Assembly: GCF_933775445.1 (NCBI RefSeq)
Contig: NC_065874.1
Span: forward strand, 29,458,501-29,522,500
Length of the DNA stretch: 64,000 bases
Source: Argentina anserina
Lineage: Eukaryota > Streptophyta > Magnoliopsida > Rosales > Rosaceae
Reading direction: 5' to 3'
Positions 30,758-44,078 of this stretch are shown here, piece after piece (positions within the stretch are counted from its first letter, which is position 1; every line of letters begins with the position of its first letter). A program made the position numbers and the translations under genes. Below the pieces are notes generated by a model. The model had not been told where the DNA came from. It saw only the letters and a program-made list of their open reading frames with translations, and did no database searches.

Positions 30758-32982
30758 ATGTCCCGCCGTAAAATTGAGTGTCTTGCTAATTGCGTATCCA
30801 CCCACACTGTCCTACGGCGCAGGTAGTTGTTTTACTGATCTCGTGCGGAGATTGTGTTTTATATCTTCGTGCCTTGCTAAGTTTAAAAGGCCATATATGC
30901 CCGATACATTTTCATCTTGATATTTGTGTTAAGAATGGAGAGGAATAAATCTGTCAGATTTCATTGACAGTAACTTTTTCAAGCTTAGACATAGCTTTGC
31001 TTGCCTCCAGCAGTAGTTTTATGAAACTCAAGATTCTTTGAATCATGGATATTTTTCATGTTCACGAAGAGATTGGACGACCACCTCACCCGTGCTCCAC
31101 ATGGTGAGGCCATGCCTATTCGTGCAAAGCACGGTGAGGCCGAGCCTGCCCCTCTCGGCGGCTCCATGGCATTCAGGCCATCAGTGGCGGCATCCCCTCC
31201 TTTACAGAAGCTTGTGATGCCTCCCGTATTTTCTAATGCCTCCATGGCAATTTCTGATGTCCATCGCTCATTTTGCGACGCTTTTTCTCTTGCTAGATTT
31301 AAAGGAAATCCTTCTTTGCTAAGGCTCCAACCGAGAACATTTCATTCTTATAAAGTATTTAAGGTGACATTAGTGGACCATATCCAACCGAATACGTACA
31401 TTTTTCAATATGTTTATGGTATAGGTTAAAAGCATCGACGTGTTGGTCACACTTCGCTTTGCTTTCCACATTGAACGATGCATTTGCTAAAGTTTATAGC
31501 TATGATCATCATCCTAAGGGCTCACCACCCTTCCCATCCTCTCAAATCTATTTGATTGGATACCGTTGGAGAGTTCACCCCCAGGAGTTTGATGATTTCG
31601 TTTTGCATGTCTATTGGGATCGTCGTTGAACATATTATTCCTCATGTTCATTCACTGCACGATCTAGCAGAGCTCGGACTTGGTTATGGGTACTAACCTG
31701 CCGATTTTTGCATGGGGATATGTAATGATGTTGCATACAGCGACACTTATTCATTTCAGACCCACAACTTTCCAAGTGTTTAGTGCGTACCAGATGGTCA
31801 CTGGATACGGTCCCAACGTTCATTTCCTTAAACGCCTATTTGGTTAAAGTTGTTTATGTGCCTCTATTGTAGTTATCTCAATGGGTCTACTTGAAACGAT
31901 TAAGTATTCTGGTTGGTTATGATTTATGAATCACCAACACTTGTCCGCTATTTCCAATCTACAACCGTTGATCTCTATCGTGCGATATTAGCAGACGGTC
32001 ACTTTGATAAGACATACTTCCCGTCGTTAGGGGGAGATATGGAATGCTCCCACTCCGGTTTTAACGCCAGGAAGTGACGTGGTGTGGCACTATGTCTCAT
32101 TAAGATCCCGCACTACTCAAAGTGAGCAAAAGTGCAACGCATTATCAACCTCCAGAAAGTCAAAGATTTGATGCCCAATGACTTTACCGATATTGTGAAA
32201 GTGACGAGATCGCACATAAATGTTGTGATGTGCCGGTAAGGTTGGAACTCTCAGAATATGAGAGAATTTCATATGACCTGATCCTAGCACCATTTGCACC
32301 ATCCCTGACAGTGGGAAGGAAGCCAGTGATGGCACCATCGTACGCTGTGGTGTTGTCGGCGCCCGTGGTATTGCACCAAAAAACAAGGGCGGCAAACGCA
32401 AAGATGGACTAGTAAGGGTCATAGCTTCGGTCTTGGCTCCTACCTAGATGAGGGGGAGACCATTATTCTCTGGAATCAAAACCAGAAAGAAGCGAGGTGC
32501 GTAGCACAAGTATTTCGCCCATCATCAAGAGATATTCTCTAAACATGTGTATCAACTAAGTTTATGTGGGACACTACAGACTCCTTTTGTTAATGATTAG
32601 AGAAGAATAGAAATCTCACAAATTGATCGTATACAGCGCGCGCATGTGTTTAATCGATTGATCTCCCATGATTGATGATGTATTCGCTTATGCTCTTATT
32701 CCGTTGTAAAGCATCAACGATGAGTAACTTGACCGAAGTGGAAAGAATCAATACAGACTGAACTAGACTTGTTATGTTGGTCGTTGTTCGTAAGTGTATT
32801 GAGAAAGATGAAGTCATGTGATATATGCATGACTTATGGCGCAAAGATTGTCTCATTATCCTAGTATTGACTACGATGAGTTATATTCTCTCGTTATGGA
32901 CATAATTGTTTTCCGCTACTTGATCAGTAGTAGTGTCCATGAAAACTGATTTGCAGCATATGATAGTGGTCATAGAATATAT
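30758..32982 (+). pseudogene. pol remnant of copia C, part 1
   Basis: Starts with an ATG and residues resembling the pol start of A (atgtcccgccgtaaaattga). It then keeps recognisable pieces of protease, of the long integrase zinc-finger spacer (31080-31250: SMAF, PPLQKLVMPPV, DVHRSFCDA), of the integrase core (31380-31850) and of RT (to 32982). Frames change many times and several hundred bases are missing relative to A. The acceptor motif before the ATG has decayed to tttaag. It is interrupted by the gypsy element after its TSD tatat (32978-32982). Confidence 0.82.
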
Positions 32983-33093
32983 TGTAGAACGATAATCTGA
33001 AAACCAACAAGAGAATGCAGACACGTATACAAATAAATGTAATTTATTGAATATCAAGCGCGGGGTTACAATCTTTGGTGAACTCCTCTGATT

Positions 33094-33588
33094 CTATCTC
33101 CGTATGTGATTTGGCTCAAGGGTGATATGCACTTGATCTTGAGGATTTGAGTTTGATTTGAATTTGATTTGATGAAGAACGAGCGATTTGGCCGCTTGAT
33201 GATTCTTCGTGGACTTGAGTTTGGATTGGATTTGGATTTGATGAAGAAGGAGCGATTTGGCCGCTTGATGATTCTTCGCGGACTTGAGGTTGGATTTGGA
33301 TTTGGATTTGATGAAGAACGAGCGATTTGACCGCTTGATGATTCTTCGTGGACTTGAGGTTGAATTTGGATTTGATGAAGAACGAGCGATTTGGCCGCTT
33401 GATGATTCTTCGTGGACTTGAGGTTGGATTTGGATTTGAGGAAGAACGAGCGATTTGGCCGCTTGATGATTCTTCGTGGATTTGATGATCTTCGTGGACT
33501 TGAGAGACTTCGGGATTTTTCGAGAGTGATTCTTGCTCGAGTGATTTCTCTCCTTCTTCTCCAAGTCTAAAAATCCCCCTCTCTTCAT
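33094..33588 (-). other. repetitive 164-codon ORF inside the gypsy LTR
   Basis: A frame starting MKRGGFLDLEKKER that crosses the whole minisatellite without a stop. It gives a Lys/Ser/Gln-rich protein of STKNHQAAKSL repeats. An identical-length frame is in the 5' LTR (47832-48326). The frame is kept open despite repeat-length changes because the units are mostly multiples of three. No known domain. It could be incidental. In the rearranged gag region a variant of it is fused to gag. Confidence 0.4.
33150..33500 (-). repeat. minisatellite in the gypsy LTR
   Basis: About five copies of a unit near 60 bp (core gagcgatttggccgcttgat, then gattcttcgtggacttga), varying by extra gatttg hexamers. It is repeated in the other LTR (47890-48240) and, with fewer copies, in the internal fragment (45950-46200). 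On the sense strand it is open and encodes KNHQAAKSL-type repeats. Confidence 0.9.
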
Positions 33589-34012
33589 GTTGAAGGGGTC
33601 TATTTATAGAGTCAAAATTTCTATTTTGTAGAATATTTTAATGACATTAAAATAATAAATTCTTTAATTGTATAATTAAATCAATATGTATTTTCCGATT
33701 AATTTAAAATTAGTTATTCTCATAACTAAATTAAACAGAAAATAATTGATTTAATTATGACTGTTAAGAAATTTATTAATTTAATCAAATATCCGATTAC
33801 CATTTCGAATCGTCAATGACATTCAATTTTCTGATGCAATTCGGAATCACGTAGCTTCGATTACGATCATCCGTTTATGTGCTGACACGAGTTTTATTCG
33901 GATCCGCACCAACTTTGTTGACTTTTGGTCACGTGTGCAATTTTTTCGGGCTCTTGGTCGATTTAATTATTTAACGAAGATAATTTACTTCATTAAATTT
34001 CATGTGTCTACA

Positions 34013-35957
34013 AATGCCCCCACTTTAAGTCGTGCTGCAGACATGTCGTCGTCACGTGTCAAAAGCGCAGCTTGAAGTATGTACTTTGATTTGGAGAATT
34101 TGTTGAGTTAGCTTCCAAGGCTCCGCATATTTTGTAGTAATCTTTCCTTATCAACTCCGAGATTTTGTTCGACATGAAGGGAATTATTTGCCTCTCCGTC
34201 AATTCATTAAAAATATAGATTTTTTTTTATTTACCCATCAAGGCAGGATGTTCACATTCCCAACATTTTCTTTTTGAATATTCCAGTCGGAAAGACCACG
34301 GCTTTGGTTGGTACTACTGCTAAGTGGACATGACATAAAGAATCTCTGATAAACCATTTGGTCTTTCATTCACATTGATTGAAAGATTTGTCCTTTACTT
34401 GACAACATAGCCAAGCTGCTGTTATGAGTCTGTGACTCAAGGCCATCTCATAGTGTATAAACTCTAGTGGTTCTGAACCGTACTATTATAAAGTCTGGAG
34501 TCTCTGGACCTCCATAGTAAATGCCATCTTCAAGCTTTGTCCTCTGGTACGTTTATGGGTCCCCTTAATACAACACACATATTACAGTGGCAGGTTGGGG
34601 ATTCAATTCCGTGAACTGTCCGGAAAGCTAAGGAGAAAGTGAGCATCTTTGGCTGTTTCTTTATGTAGTGGAGGTAATTGCGCCGAGCAATGATTGTCCT
34701 TGACATCTTTGCACCATGACAGGTACCAGCTAGAATACGACCCTTGATGGAGACATTTCTAGTGATTGGGTGGCCTGTGTCCATCAACCATCTTTTTGTA
34801 TTCAACAATATCCTCATTTTCTGGAAGAAATCACTCAAAAACATATTGTAAGTGCGAGCACAGCAGCGTCATTTTCATCATTGTGTCTCATAAAGCTCTT
34901 TGTAATTCTCTATTTATTCTCCTGCAATCTTCTTAATTCAACACACAGAAGAAAGAAAGGTAGTTTCCTGTAATATTGAAACTTCTATTCTTTACCCCCT
35001 GTTTGCACGGCGAGACAAAACCCCAATACCGAAGCTACTCCTTTGATTTGCTTCATTGCCGAGCCATGCTTCCCTTTGTTGCTCTTTGAATTCGATCCCT
35101 CTTTGTCCGTTAAGCTCTTGTCATCCTTCAAGTCAATTACAGTGGTGGCCTAGAAACAATTACATCTCGCCTCAATCTCAGCTCCTTGCCCTGCAGCAGT
35201 AGCCTCTTCAAGGTACGGTACTCGTCTTTGGATATATATATTTTGCATATAACAACTCCTGCAAGAAAGGCAGCTTAGCTCTCAAGATCACTGGCTGCTC
35301 GTGCTCGGCAGGAGAAAATATGAGGGTCTCAAGAAAAAAATGGGATCGAAAGATTGAGACTTCAGTCTCGGGCCAAAATGCCCTCTTTGTGAAGACCCAT
35401 CAAGTTGAGAATCTGGTGGAAAGAGTCTGCTGCCACTTGACTGTCGGCCACTGAAGAGAAAGGAGGAACAAGAATAAAAGGATGTGACTTTTGAGACAGT
35501 GGGTTTGAACGTTCAATTGAATGATTAATCATTCATTGATTGTGTGTGGCCGTGCTTTCATGCAATCGGTTACCTTTTTTTTTTTTTTTTTTTTGACCGA
35601 TTCTGACATTGACCAGATTTTCTCTTTTTTTTTCGTAGGATTTTGACAATCGATTCAAGTGCTGCGGTCAATCAAACCATTCGACTTCTTTCGAAAGGCG
35701 TTGATTTCTGGCGGATTTGAAGAACGTAAACGACCTAATCGCTTGACTGCTTTCAATTCATAGACTTGACGGCAGTCAACAAAAGTGGATTAGGCTTTAC
35801 GCATCACTTTAGTGGATTAGGCTTTACGCATCACATTCAACATGGAGACTTTCAAGAGTTTGAAGAACGTAAACGACCTAATCGCTTGACTGCTCTCATT
35901 TCATAGACTTGACGGCAGTCAAGAAAAGTGGATTAGGCTTTACGCATCACTTTCACC
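34013..35957 (+). other. upstream region of the antisense PMD gene
   Basis: Between the gypsy 3' LTR and the PMD start codon. No ORF of note. It begins with the element's polypurine tract (34013-34027) and should hold the PMD promoter. A direct duplication lies at 35720-35950. Confidence 0.55.
35720..35950 (+). repeat. tandem duplication before the PMD start
   Basis: gaagaacgtaaacgacctaa, then cgcttgactgct, and agtggattaggctttacgca occur twice, about 140 bp apart, with the second motif present three times. The first copy ends in a near-copy of the PMD start context (catggagactttcaagag, 35840), so a decoy start lies upstream of the real one (35958). Confidence 0.8.
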
Positions 35958-38900
35958 ATGGCGGCTTTCAAGAGTTTCAAGGACGGGACGATCACTATCC
36001 TCGAAGATGTTGAAGATGAGCAAAAAGAAGGCACCACTTTAACCGTGTATCCCTCTCTTACTGGGCCATTCGCTTTTAAAACTCCATTCTATGGCAGTTC
36101 CACTCCCGTCTCGCAGTGGACTCACGCAGTGAACCATCAAGTAGCCAGCTTCCAACCGTCTAAGTCAGGCAATGAGGAGTTAAGCTCAGATGTTTTGATG
36201 CTGAAGTCTGCACATTGTGACGAAGAGGCTCCCACGGCGTCATTCAAGCTTCTCAACGACTCTATATCCAACAACTCTGCGCGATGGGGTACCTTTCGAA
36301 CTAACGGCGGCTTTACCTACACGGAGTGCTACTGGGAGTGGGTAGAGGATGTTTTAAGCCGAAACAAAGACCACATCAAGAAAACGGGACTCTATCGAGC
36401 AGTGTTTGCGTCATGGTTCAGCTATGATCGTTTTCCTCCTGTTGTGCGAGCTTTTTGCGAGTATTGGTGCCCTGCTACAAACACTCTGCACACATCGCAA
36501 GGGGAGATGTCTATATCCCTTTTGGACCTTCAGCATATTGGAGGCTTGCCTATCCTTGGAAGGTTTTATGACGAAGTTGTTCCACCCATTGCCGAGTTTT
36601 CTGCCAAGAGTAAAGAAGGGGAGCTTCTCATTCCCAAAAGCTGTCGTTATTTGTTTCTTGCTTACCATAGACTGTGCAAGAGGGAGCGTGGCAACGTGAA
36701 GATAGCTACATGGATACAGTATTGGTACAAAGGCGAGATGAGATACAAGAGGCCTCCTACCAAGAGTACACGGAACAAGAGGGACCCGCCTACTAATACT
36801 CACGATCCATCGGGCGCCATTCCGGGGATTCGCCGGCGAACTCCGGAAGATCTTTTACCATTCGAGGACTTAGGCGTAGAAGAAGCAAGCATGGAATCTG
36901 TTTACCTTTCTGCCTTTTATGTGTGCTGGCTTTGTTTATTCGTATTCCCGAAGACTGATCCAGGTTTTATTCGTCCGGGAGTTTTTAAGATCGCTCACAG
37001 AATGGAGCGAGGTCAACACTACTGTCTAGCAGTTCCCGTATTGGCGAACATATATCAGGGTTTAAATGCCATATCCGTCTCAAGTGATCCAGGAAGCTGT
37101 CCAACTGTGCTCCCCTTTCATTACTTGTATGGGTGGTTGGGCGAGTATTTCAGCACCCATTTCTTCTCTCGACATCCAGAAAACTTCAGGCCTTTAATGG
37201 TTCATATTTCAGGGGAACTGTCGGCAAGAAATTTCGATGATGAACGGGCTCGTGCCAAAGTTTGCCAAAATTTCGAATGGGACGATTTGCCAAAGTTTCA
37301 AGTGCGCGCAAACTAATCGTTGACACCCACGAAGCCATTCCTTCAGATTCTGCCTATCTCATTAGTCTTCGCTCCGGATTTGTGTCCCTACGGCAAGATA
37401 GTTGGCGAGTCGTCGAACCCTATAACCCTCATCGATTCAGTCGACAATTCGGATATGTTCAGGGTGTTCCCGGAGATTTCCAAAGGGATAGTCGACCCAT
37501 ACCTTTGACTCGGACATACTCGCTTTGGGATAGCTTGACGAAGCTTGGCACAAAAGGTGAGGTAATTTTGCCTATGAAAAGTGACATCACTAAGTTTATG
37601 GTTACTCAAGACTACATCGAATGGTGGTCCAAAGTTCATCACTCTGCATCGAAGAGGCCTATGAAGATAACCATTGTAAATTTGCCACAGCAAGAGCCTC
37701 CAAAAGCTAAAGGAGACGACCGTGCGACAACTCCTCTCCAAATTTTGGTTTCCGCCGAAGCTTTGCCCCCGGTTGATAACTATCAGATTCCACCTCCTCC
37801 AGTTTTGGAAGGAATCGGAGATTCAGCAGATTTCCATCCCAAGTCGAAGGAGAAGGTTGCTACGTCCAGAAGGCATAGTAGAAGCAGCAGTAGTACCCAT
37901 AGTGACGTGCACTTCAAACGTCAAAAGAGGGATGATGCTGATCTTGGACCTATTTACTTCAACCCTAATGCCGACTTTGATCTTGGCGGCAATTTTCTTG
38001 GGGATGTTCCTGGTCCTTCAAAACTCGTGCATGCGCATGTTGAGGTATTCACTTAAACCATTTTGTTGTATTTGCTTTTGTGCTCGTCCCCTTTAGCTAT
38101 GTATCATATTCAACAGTTCACTTATCGCCAACTTGATTCGATTTTGTTCTTCCCAGCTTGAAGATATCGGTTATTTTGATGAAGTCTGCTCAGGTGACGG
38201 CGTTCGATTTCCTTTTAAGGAATGTGTAGCTAACATTTTTCCAGAAAAGGACGTACGTCGAAAGGAGAGTGAACCACAGCCGGTTGACCAGAGAGGTACA
38301 CACGAATTTGTTTATATATTATTTTCCGTATTTCTTCAATATTTTACGCCCATTTTCACCCTCATATACACAGGTTTGTCCATGGCTACGGGAAGTACAA
38401 AACCTTCTGAAAAAGCAATATTTCCTGAAGCTTCTACGTGCGATGTTGAGGTAGTGGACACAAGTCAATGGCTCCGCGATATCCGCATGCGAGCAGCTGC
38501 GGAAGTTTGTGCAAAGATAGAAGGCGTGATAGCGACGTATTCTCTGAAAATGATTATTGAGGGGAGGAATGAGCTTGATATGTTGACGAATGAACTTGGA
38601 AAATATGGAGTCGACCCATCAGCAATAAAAAACAAATTGGAGCAGTTGATGACAAGCGCTACCCTATATGACTCGGTAAGGCTTGCATGTGCTCACAAAT
38701 GTGCCATGGGTGCCATGAGCGCCCAAAAATTGGTGGAGACAGAATCTGAAATCACGACAGCGCAAGAAATTCGACAAAATAGTTTTGATCAGCGTCAGTC
38801 TACACTTCAGTCCCTTGAGAACTTAAAGAAAGAACAACAGAAGCTGGAGCAGACGCTGGACTCGCAAGATGCAGACATTTTTCTTCATGATGCAAGACTT

Positions 38901-39035
38901 GCTGATCTAAAACAGAAGAAGAGTCAAATCCGAGAGATTCCAGAACTGACTGCAGCAGAGATTGAAGAGGCAAAGAAGTTGCGAGCCAATTTTGAAGAAC
39001 ATCGTAGGAGCTTCAAGGGTTTGACCTGGATATGA
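35958..39035 (+). CDS. plant mobile domain (PMD) gene carried antisense in the gypsy element
   Basis: The N-terminal part (35958-37316) has the aminotransferase-like plant mobile domain layout: TECYWEWVEDVLSRN, LYRAVFASWFSYDR, FCEYWCPATNTLHTSQGEMSISLLDLQHIGGLPILG and, later, LPFHYLYGWLGEYF. Host PMD proteins (MAIN/MAIL type) act in gene silencing and development, and related domains occur in transposons. Near 37305 one base shifts the frame, and the domain continues in 37311-38044 (LISLRSGFVSLRQDSWRVVEPYNP). A GT-AG intron (38045-38156, phase 0) joins HVE to LEDIGYF, and a second candidate (38296-38373, 78 bp) keeps frame. The end (to 39035) is a coiled-coil rich in Glu, Gln and Lys. The frame change may mark a pseudogene. 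It is convergent with pol, 315 bp away. Confidence 0.72.
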
Positions 39036-39350
39036 TAACTGACTTGAATGATCAGGACTTGCTCCTTTTTTTTTCAATCATTTTGTAATCAATCGATTTT
39101 GCAATTCAACTTATTGTCGGTGAAATAAGAATTTGATTTATGATTGGCAGACAAAACTCCCCTTTTTTTATTTTTTATTTTGATGTGACTGAACTTAAGA
39201 TTGTTATTCTCAAGCTGCCTACGTATCCTTTTTAAAGAAGGAATCAAGTCATCACGTAGTTCAAGGGGTTTTTTTTTTGTTTTTTTTTTTGTGTGTCTTG
39301 CGCAGTTTAAGCTCGTGCAGACTTGGAGCATACTTTGTTTTTTTTTTTTT

Positions 39351-42300
39351 TCAAGCATAATACTTCTTCAGGAACTTGCCGTTGATGGGACCGATTCTCA
39401 AACCGTCTTCCGCCACAATTTTGTAAGCTCCATTGGTGTAAACTTCTCTGACGACGTAAGGACCATCCCACTTTGACTTGAATTTGGAGCCAGACTTGTG
39501 CGTCATAATGATGGGTCTTCGAACAGCAAGGACTAAATCATCAACTTGAAATGACCGTGGTCGAACACCTTTGTTGAAGGCGTGTGACATCCGAGCTTGG
39601 TAGCATTCCAGGTGTTGTTGTGCGTCAAGCCTCTTCTCGTCCAAAGCTTCTAACTCTTGCAGGCGCAACTTGACATTTTCTTCATTTGTGAGACCTTCTT
39701 GCAAAGCGATTCTCAATGACGGGATTTCTTTCTCTTATGGTAACACGGCTTCGACACCATAGACGAGAGAATAAGGTGTAGCATTTGTGGCTGTTCGATA
39801 CGTCGTTCTATAAGCCCAGAGAGCTTCGCCCAATTTCTCATGCCAATCCCTCTGCTTGTTGCTGACAGTTTTCTTCAAAATGTTACATAGCGTTTTATTG
39901 AATGCTTCTGCCAATCCATTTGCCGAAGCGTTATACATCGAAGAGAAGTGAAGCCTGAAGTGAAATTTCTTGCTCAAATTTTCTGTTGCGGTATTCGAGA
40001 AGTACTTGGCGTTGTCTGTGATGATGCATCGTGGTATACCATAGCGTTGTATAATGTTTCCAGTAATGAAGTCCACAACATTTTCTTTCTTTATTTCTTT
40101 CAGCGGTATCGCTTCTGCCCACTTTGAGAAGGAATCTGTGGCTGCCAGAATGTACATATGCCCAGCCGATGATTTCGGAGTGATGGGTCCGATCGCATCC
40201 ATTCCCCATACATCGAACGGGTGCGAAGCAATTGTCGGATGCAACGGCTCAGGTGGCTGATGAATGAAGTTGGCATGAAACTGACAAGCTTGGCATTTTT
40301 GTGCATACTCCATACAATCCTTGACCATGGCAGGCCAATAATACCCTAGTCGTCTTACTTGCAAATGTAACTTTGGCCCTGACTGATGTGCTCCACACAC
40401 TCCAGAATGAACCTCTTCCATGGCTTTCACCGCTTCATCCTTTCCCAAGCATCGAAGGAGTACTCCGTCAAACGATCTTCGATATAAAGTTTCCTTGTAG
40501 TAGAGGAAGCGCGGTGCTCGTCGCTTGATGCTCCACTTTCGCTTCGAATCTTCGGGAAGCTTGTTGTGCTCAAGATAGTCGATAAAAGGATGTCTCCAGT
40601 CTTCAACATCAATAGTGTGAACTGACACTACATGAGAACTGGCACACTGGAGTGAAGGTTTTGTTGTCACGACCCACCTTTGGCAAATTGGGATGTCCAA
40701 AATTTCGTCTCCAGACAATGCCAAGGTCGCCGCCAAGTTTGCCAATGCGTCTGCCATTTGATTTTCTTTCCGTGGCACATGTATGAGTGTAACATTATCA
40801 AAGCCCTTCAAGAGTTGTGTGGCAAGTTGGAAATAAGGTACCAAATCTTCCTTTTTGACCTCGTAATTAGTGAGCAGTTGATCAATCACCAACTTCGAGT
40901 CTCCATATACTTCGAGACTTTGGATTTCAATCTCTAACGCTGTTTGCAATCCCATGATCAAGGCTTGGTACTCTGCGACATTGTTGGAGCACAATTCCCC
41001 AAGGGTGAAAGAATAAGGCAATATCTGCTTTTGTGGAGAGACGAAGATAACACCAGCCCCTGCTCCGTCTGCCCTAGATGAGCCATCGAAAAACATCTTC
41101 CAAGTAGGGAGGACCTCTGCAAGGAAGACTTCCTCATCCGGGAATTCATCTGAGATTTCCCAATCCGCTGGAATAGGGTGGTCTGCCAAGAAGTCGGCTA
41201 ACGCCTGCCCTTTCACTGCTTTAGCGGGCACATATACGATGTCGTATTGGTTCAATAGTAACAATAGTAACGCCCACTTAGCCATGCGTCCGGTTAGAAC
41301 TGGTTTCGATAATATAAACTTAACTGGATCGGCTCGTGCCACCAAATGCATTGTGTAAGCTTGCATGTAATGCCTCAACTTTTGAATGGCGAAGACGAGT
41401 GCAAGACACATCTTCTCTATCGGCGGATAATTTAACTCAGGTCCGGTGAGGGTCCGACTTAAGTAGTATAAGGCTTTCTCCTTTTTGGCTTCATTTTCTT
41501 GGGCAAGAAGGGCCCCAAGTGATCTCTCTTGAGCCGCGATGTAAAGGATAAGAGGTTTCCCGGCGATAGGTGCACCCAACACCGGAGGATTCGCCAAGTA
41601 TTTCTTTATGCTCTTAAAGGCATTGCGACAAGATTCGTCCCATACAAATGGAACATCTTTCTTCATGAGTCGACTGAATGGTTGGCAGCGGCCCGCCAGG
41701 TTCGATATGAACCGTCTGATGAAGGCAAGTCGTCCTTGGAGGCTTTTTAACTCGTGCAAATTTCTTGGCTCTGGCATTTCCTGGATGGCTTTAATTTTGG
41801 ATTGGTCTACCTCGATGCCTCGGTGCTTCACGATGAATCCAAGAAATTTTCCGGAACTGACACCGAATGCACACTTCAAAGGATTCATTTTTAACTGGTA
41901 TTTGCGTAACCTGTCGAATACTCTTCGTAGATCTTGCAGGTGATCAATTCTTTTCTTTGTTTTGACAACCAAATCATCAACATAGCATTCTACATACTTG
42001 TGCAGCATGTCACCGAAAATTTTTTGCATAGCGCGTTGGTACGTTGCACCGGCATTTTTTAACCCGAATGGCATGACCTTATAGCAATAAATTCCTTTGG
42101 GAGTTCGAAATGCAGTGAGTTCCTCATCCTCTAAGGCCATCCTTATCTGGTTGTAACCTGATGATCCGTCCATGAATGACAAAACCTCATGCCCGGTTGT
42201 CGCATCCACCATGAGCTCTATGATTGGTAGAGGGAAATCATCTTTTGGACATGCCTCGTTTAAATCACGAAAATCTACACAAACGCGGATTTGTCCGTTT

Positions 42301-44060
42301 TTCTTCTTGACAGGAATAATGTTTGCGATCCACTTGGGATACTGAACCTCTCTAATGAAGCCTGCGGCAATCAACTTATCAACTTCTGCTTCAATTTGAG
42401 GAATAAGTTCTGTTCGAAAACGTCTTTGTGTTTGCTTGGTCGGCCGAGCCTCTGGTTTGACAGCAAGTCGATGAACTGCTACTTTTGGATCTAGGCCGGG
42501 CATTTCTTTGTACGTCCAAGCAAATACATCTTTGTACTCGAGCAACAGATCAAGATGTTCTTTTTCTTCTTCAGAACTTAAAGACGCACTCACAAAAATA
42601 GGTCTTGGGTCTTCCTCTGTTCCCAAGTTAATCTCCTTAAGTTCATCCATAGTGGCTTGCCCCCCGTCTTCAAGTTCTGGAGGAGCTTCGTCTACTTCAA
42701 TTTCAAAATCTTCATGATCGTCTTCCTCTACGGCATCTGCTTCTGCCACCGTGACATGATAAGAAGTTTGGACAATGTCATCATCACCGTCATTATCGAG
42801 GTTGCCATCTCCTTTTTGGCCAGTGAATATGATGATATGTTGCTTCACTTTGAGTTGATCCGTGGAATTCACTTCCAACATACAATGCCTCTTCATGCGT
42901 GACGGGATAAGACTTCGGATTTCCTTGCTCTCCGCTTGACCACAAGTCATTTTCCTCTTGCATATCTGTCGTTCCTCAGGTGCTTGGATCCTTTCCAACG
43001 CAGGCTTTCGCGGAATGAGGTTTGCATTTTGCCTATCTTTGTCTGAACTTGACATCCTTTTGAATACGGAAGGCCGGGTGGTTGTAATACCGATGCGATT
43101 GAAGACTGAACCTCTACTTGATGTCATGTTCACACGGTCAAAAACCGACACCCTTGTGATTGATCCTTCATTGTGTTCAGATATTGCACTTCGGGAACCT
43201 GGACGAATGCGATCGAACGACGAAATGCGAGGGGTTGACTGAACCTCTCGACTCTTCTCTTCGACCACCTCGACACTGATATGTTGCACATTGGCTCGCT
43301 CTGCCCTTCTTCTTCCTGAAATTCTAATAGGCTTGCTCGAAGTGAAACCGAGACCAGCTTTAGAAGAATCAATTGTTGCCCCTTGCTCTCTTAACTTCTT
43401 TTGTGACTCATCGAGCTCATGCGCCCTCCTTGCTGCAGCCTGGTCGTCCTTTTTACTTGATGAACCAAAGTCGTATCCGGCCTTTTCTAACAGCTTGTAT
43501 GCGTTAGGATCGAACCCTTCACTTGTTCTTTTCTTGGGCAGCGATCCATGTTCCGTCTTACCTTGAATCGGTTTGACAAACCCCTCTAGTGGCTGCTTTT
43601 TGGGATTTCGGTTGTTCATCTTTATTAATGGCAATGTTGACTCCTCCTTCAACAATTTCACATCATCCTCTTCTAATTTTCGTGGGCAATCTTGTGACTT
43701 TGTCCCCACAAATGGGGACTCCCCCTCCCTTCGTCTAGACTTCGGAACATAGCGAAGGACCGAAAATGCATGGCTGGCTTTTCTTTCTGCAGAGGATGTT
43801 GCCACTTCAGATGAGACTTTTTGTGACACTTCACCATAAAGCTCAATGTCTTTTGATTTGGCATCATTCTCCCTAACTTTAGCGGCTTTCCCCGTGGAGG
43901 GTACTCCGACCGGAATGACTTCTTTCATTGACTCCTCATCTGTGTAGAATTTAGAATCCGCAAAGTATGATTCGGCTTCTGTGAAAGGTTTAGTATCTCC
44001 AACCACGGTTTTCACACCTCCGCGATAGAACTTGAAGCATTGGTGCAAAGTGGATGGCAC
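39351..44060 (-). pseudogene. pol of gypsy element (RT, RNase H, integrase), nonsense-interrupted
   Basis: Continues in frame from the protease part upstream, after a TAG at 44079-44081 placed where related proteins have Trp (GRP then stop then HENGIVPS). RT has FPLPIIELMVDAT, MPFGLKNAGATYQR and YVDDLVV (about 41975). An RNase H follows the RT (LGALLAQENE). A second RNase H with FDGSSRADGAG and ADALANLAA covers about 40720-41080. Integrase has HSGVCGAH...CQACQFH, DAIGP, TDNAK and NGLAEAFNK. A further in-frame TAA at 39735-39737 cuts off the last 121 residues (RPRSFQVDDLV, SKWDGPYVV), which form the usual integrase C-terminal domain and end at 39351. Otherwise the frame is open. Confidence 0.9.
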
Positions 44061-44078
44061 GATGCCATTTTCATGTAC

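Larger units (their letters stand above)
32983..34012 (-). repeat. 3' LTR of the gypsy element
   Basis: 1030 bp, tgtagaac...tgtctaca, near identical to 47721-48750. It is followed by aaatgcccccacttt, whose complement is the polypurine tract. Confidence 0.95.

Noticed and set aside
33150..33500. Regular repeats resembling a CRISPR array
   Set aside because: Units are contiguous with no unique spacers, they lie inside an LTR duplicated at 47890-48240, and this is plant nuclear DNA. It is a minisatellite.
39201..39476. 91-codon plus frame between the PMD gene and pol
   Set aside because: It overlaps the convergent 3' ends, is T-rich low complexity and then antisense to the integrase tail.
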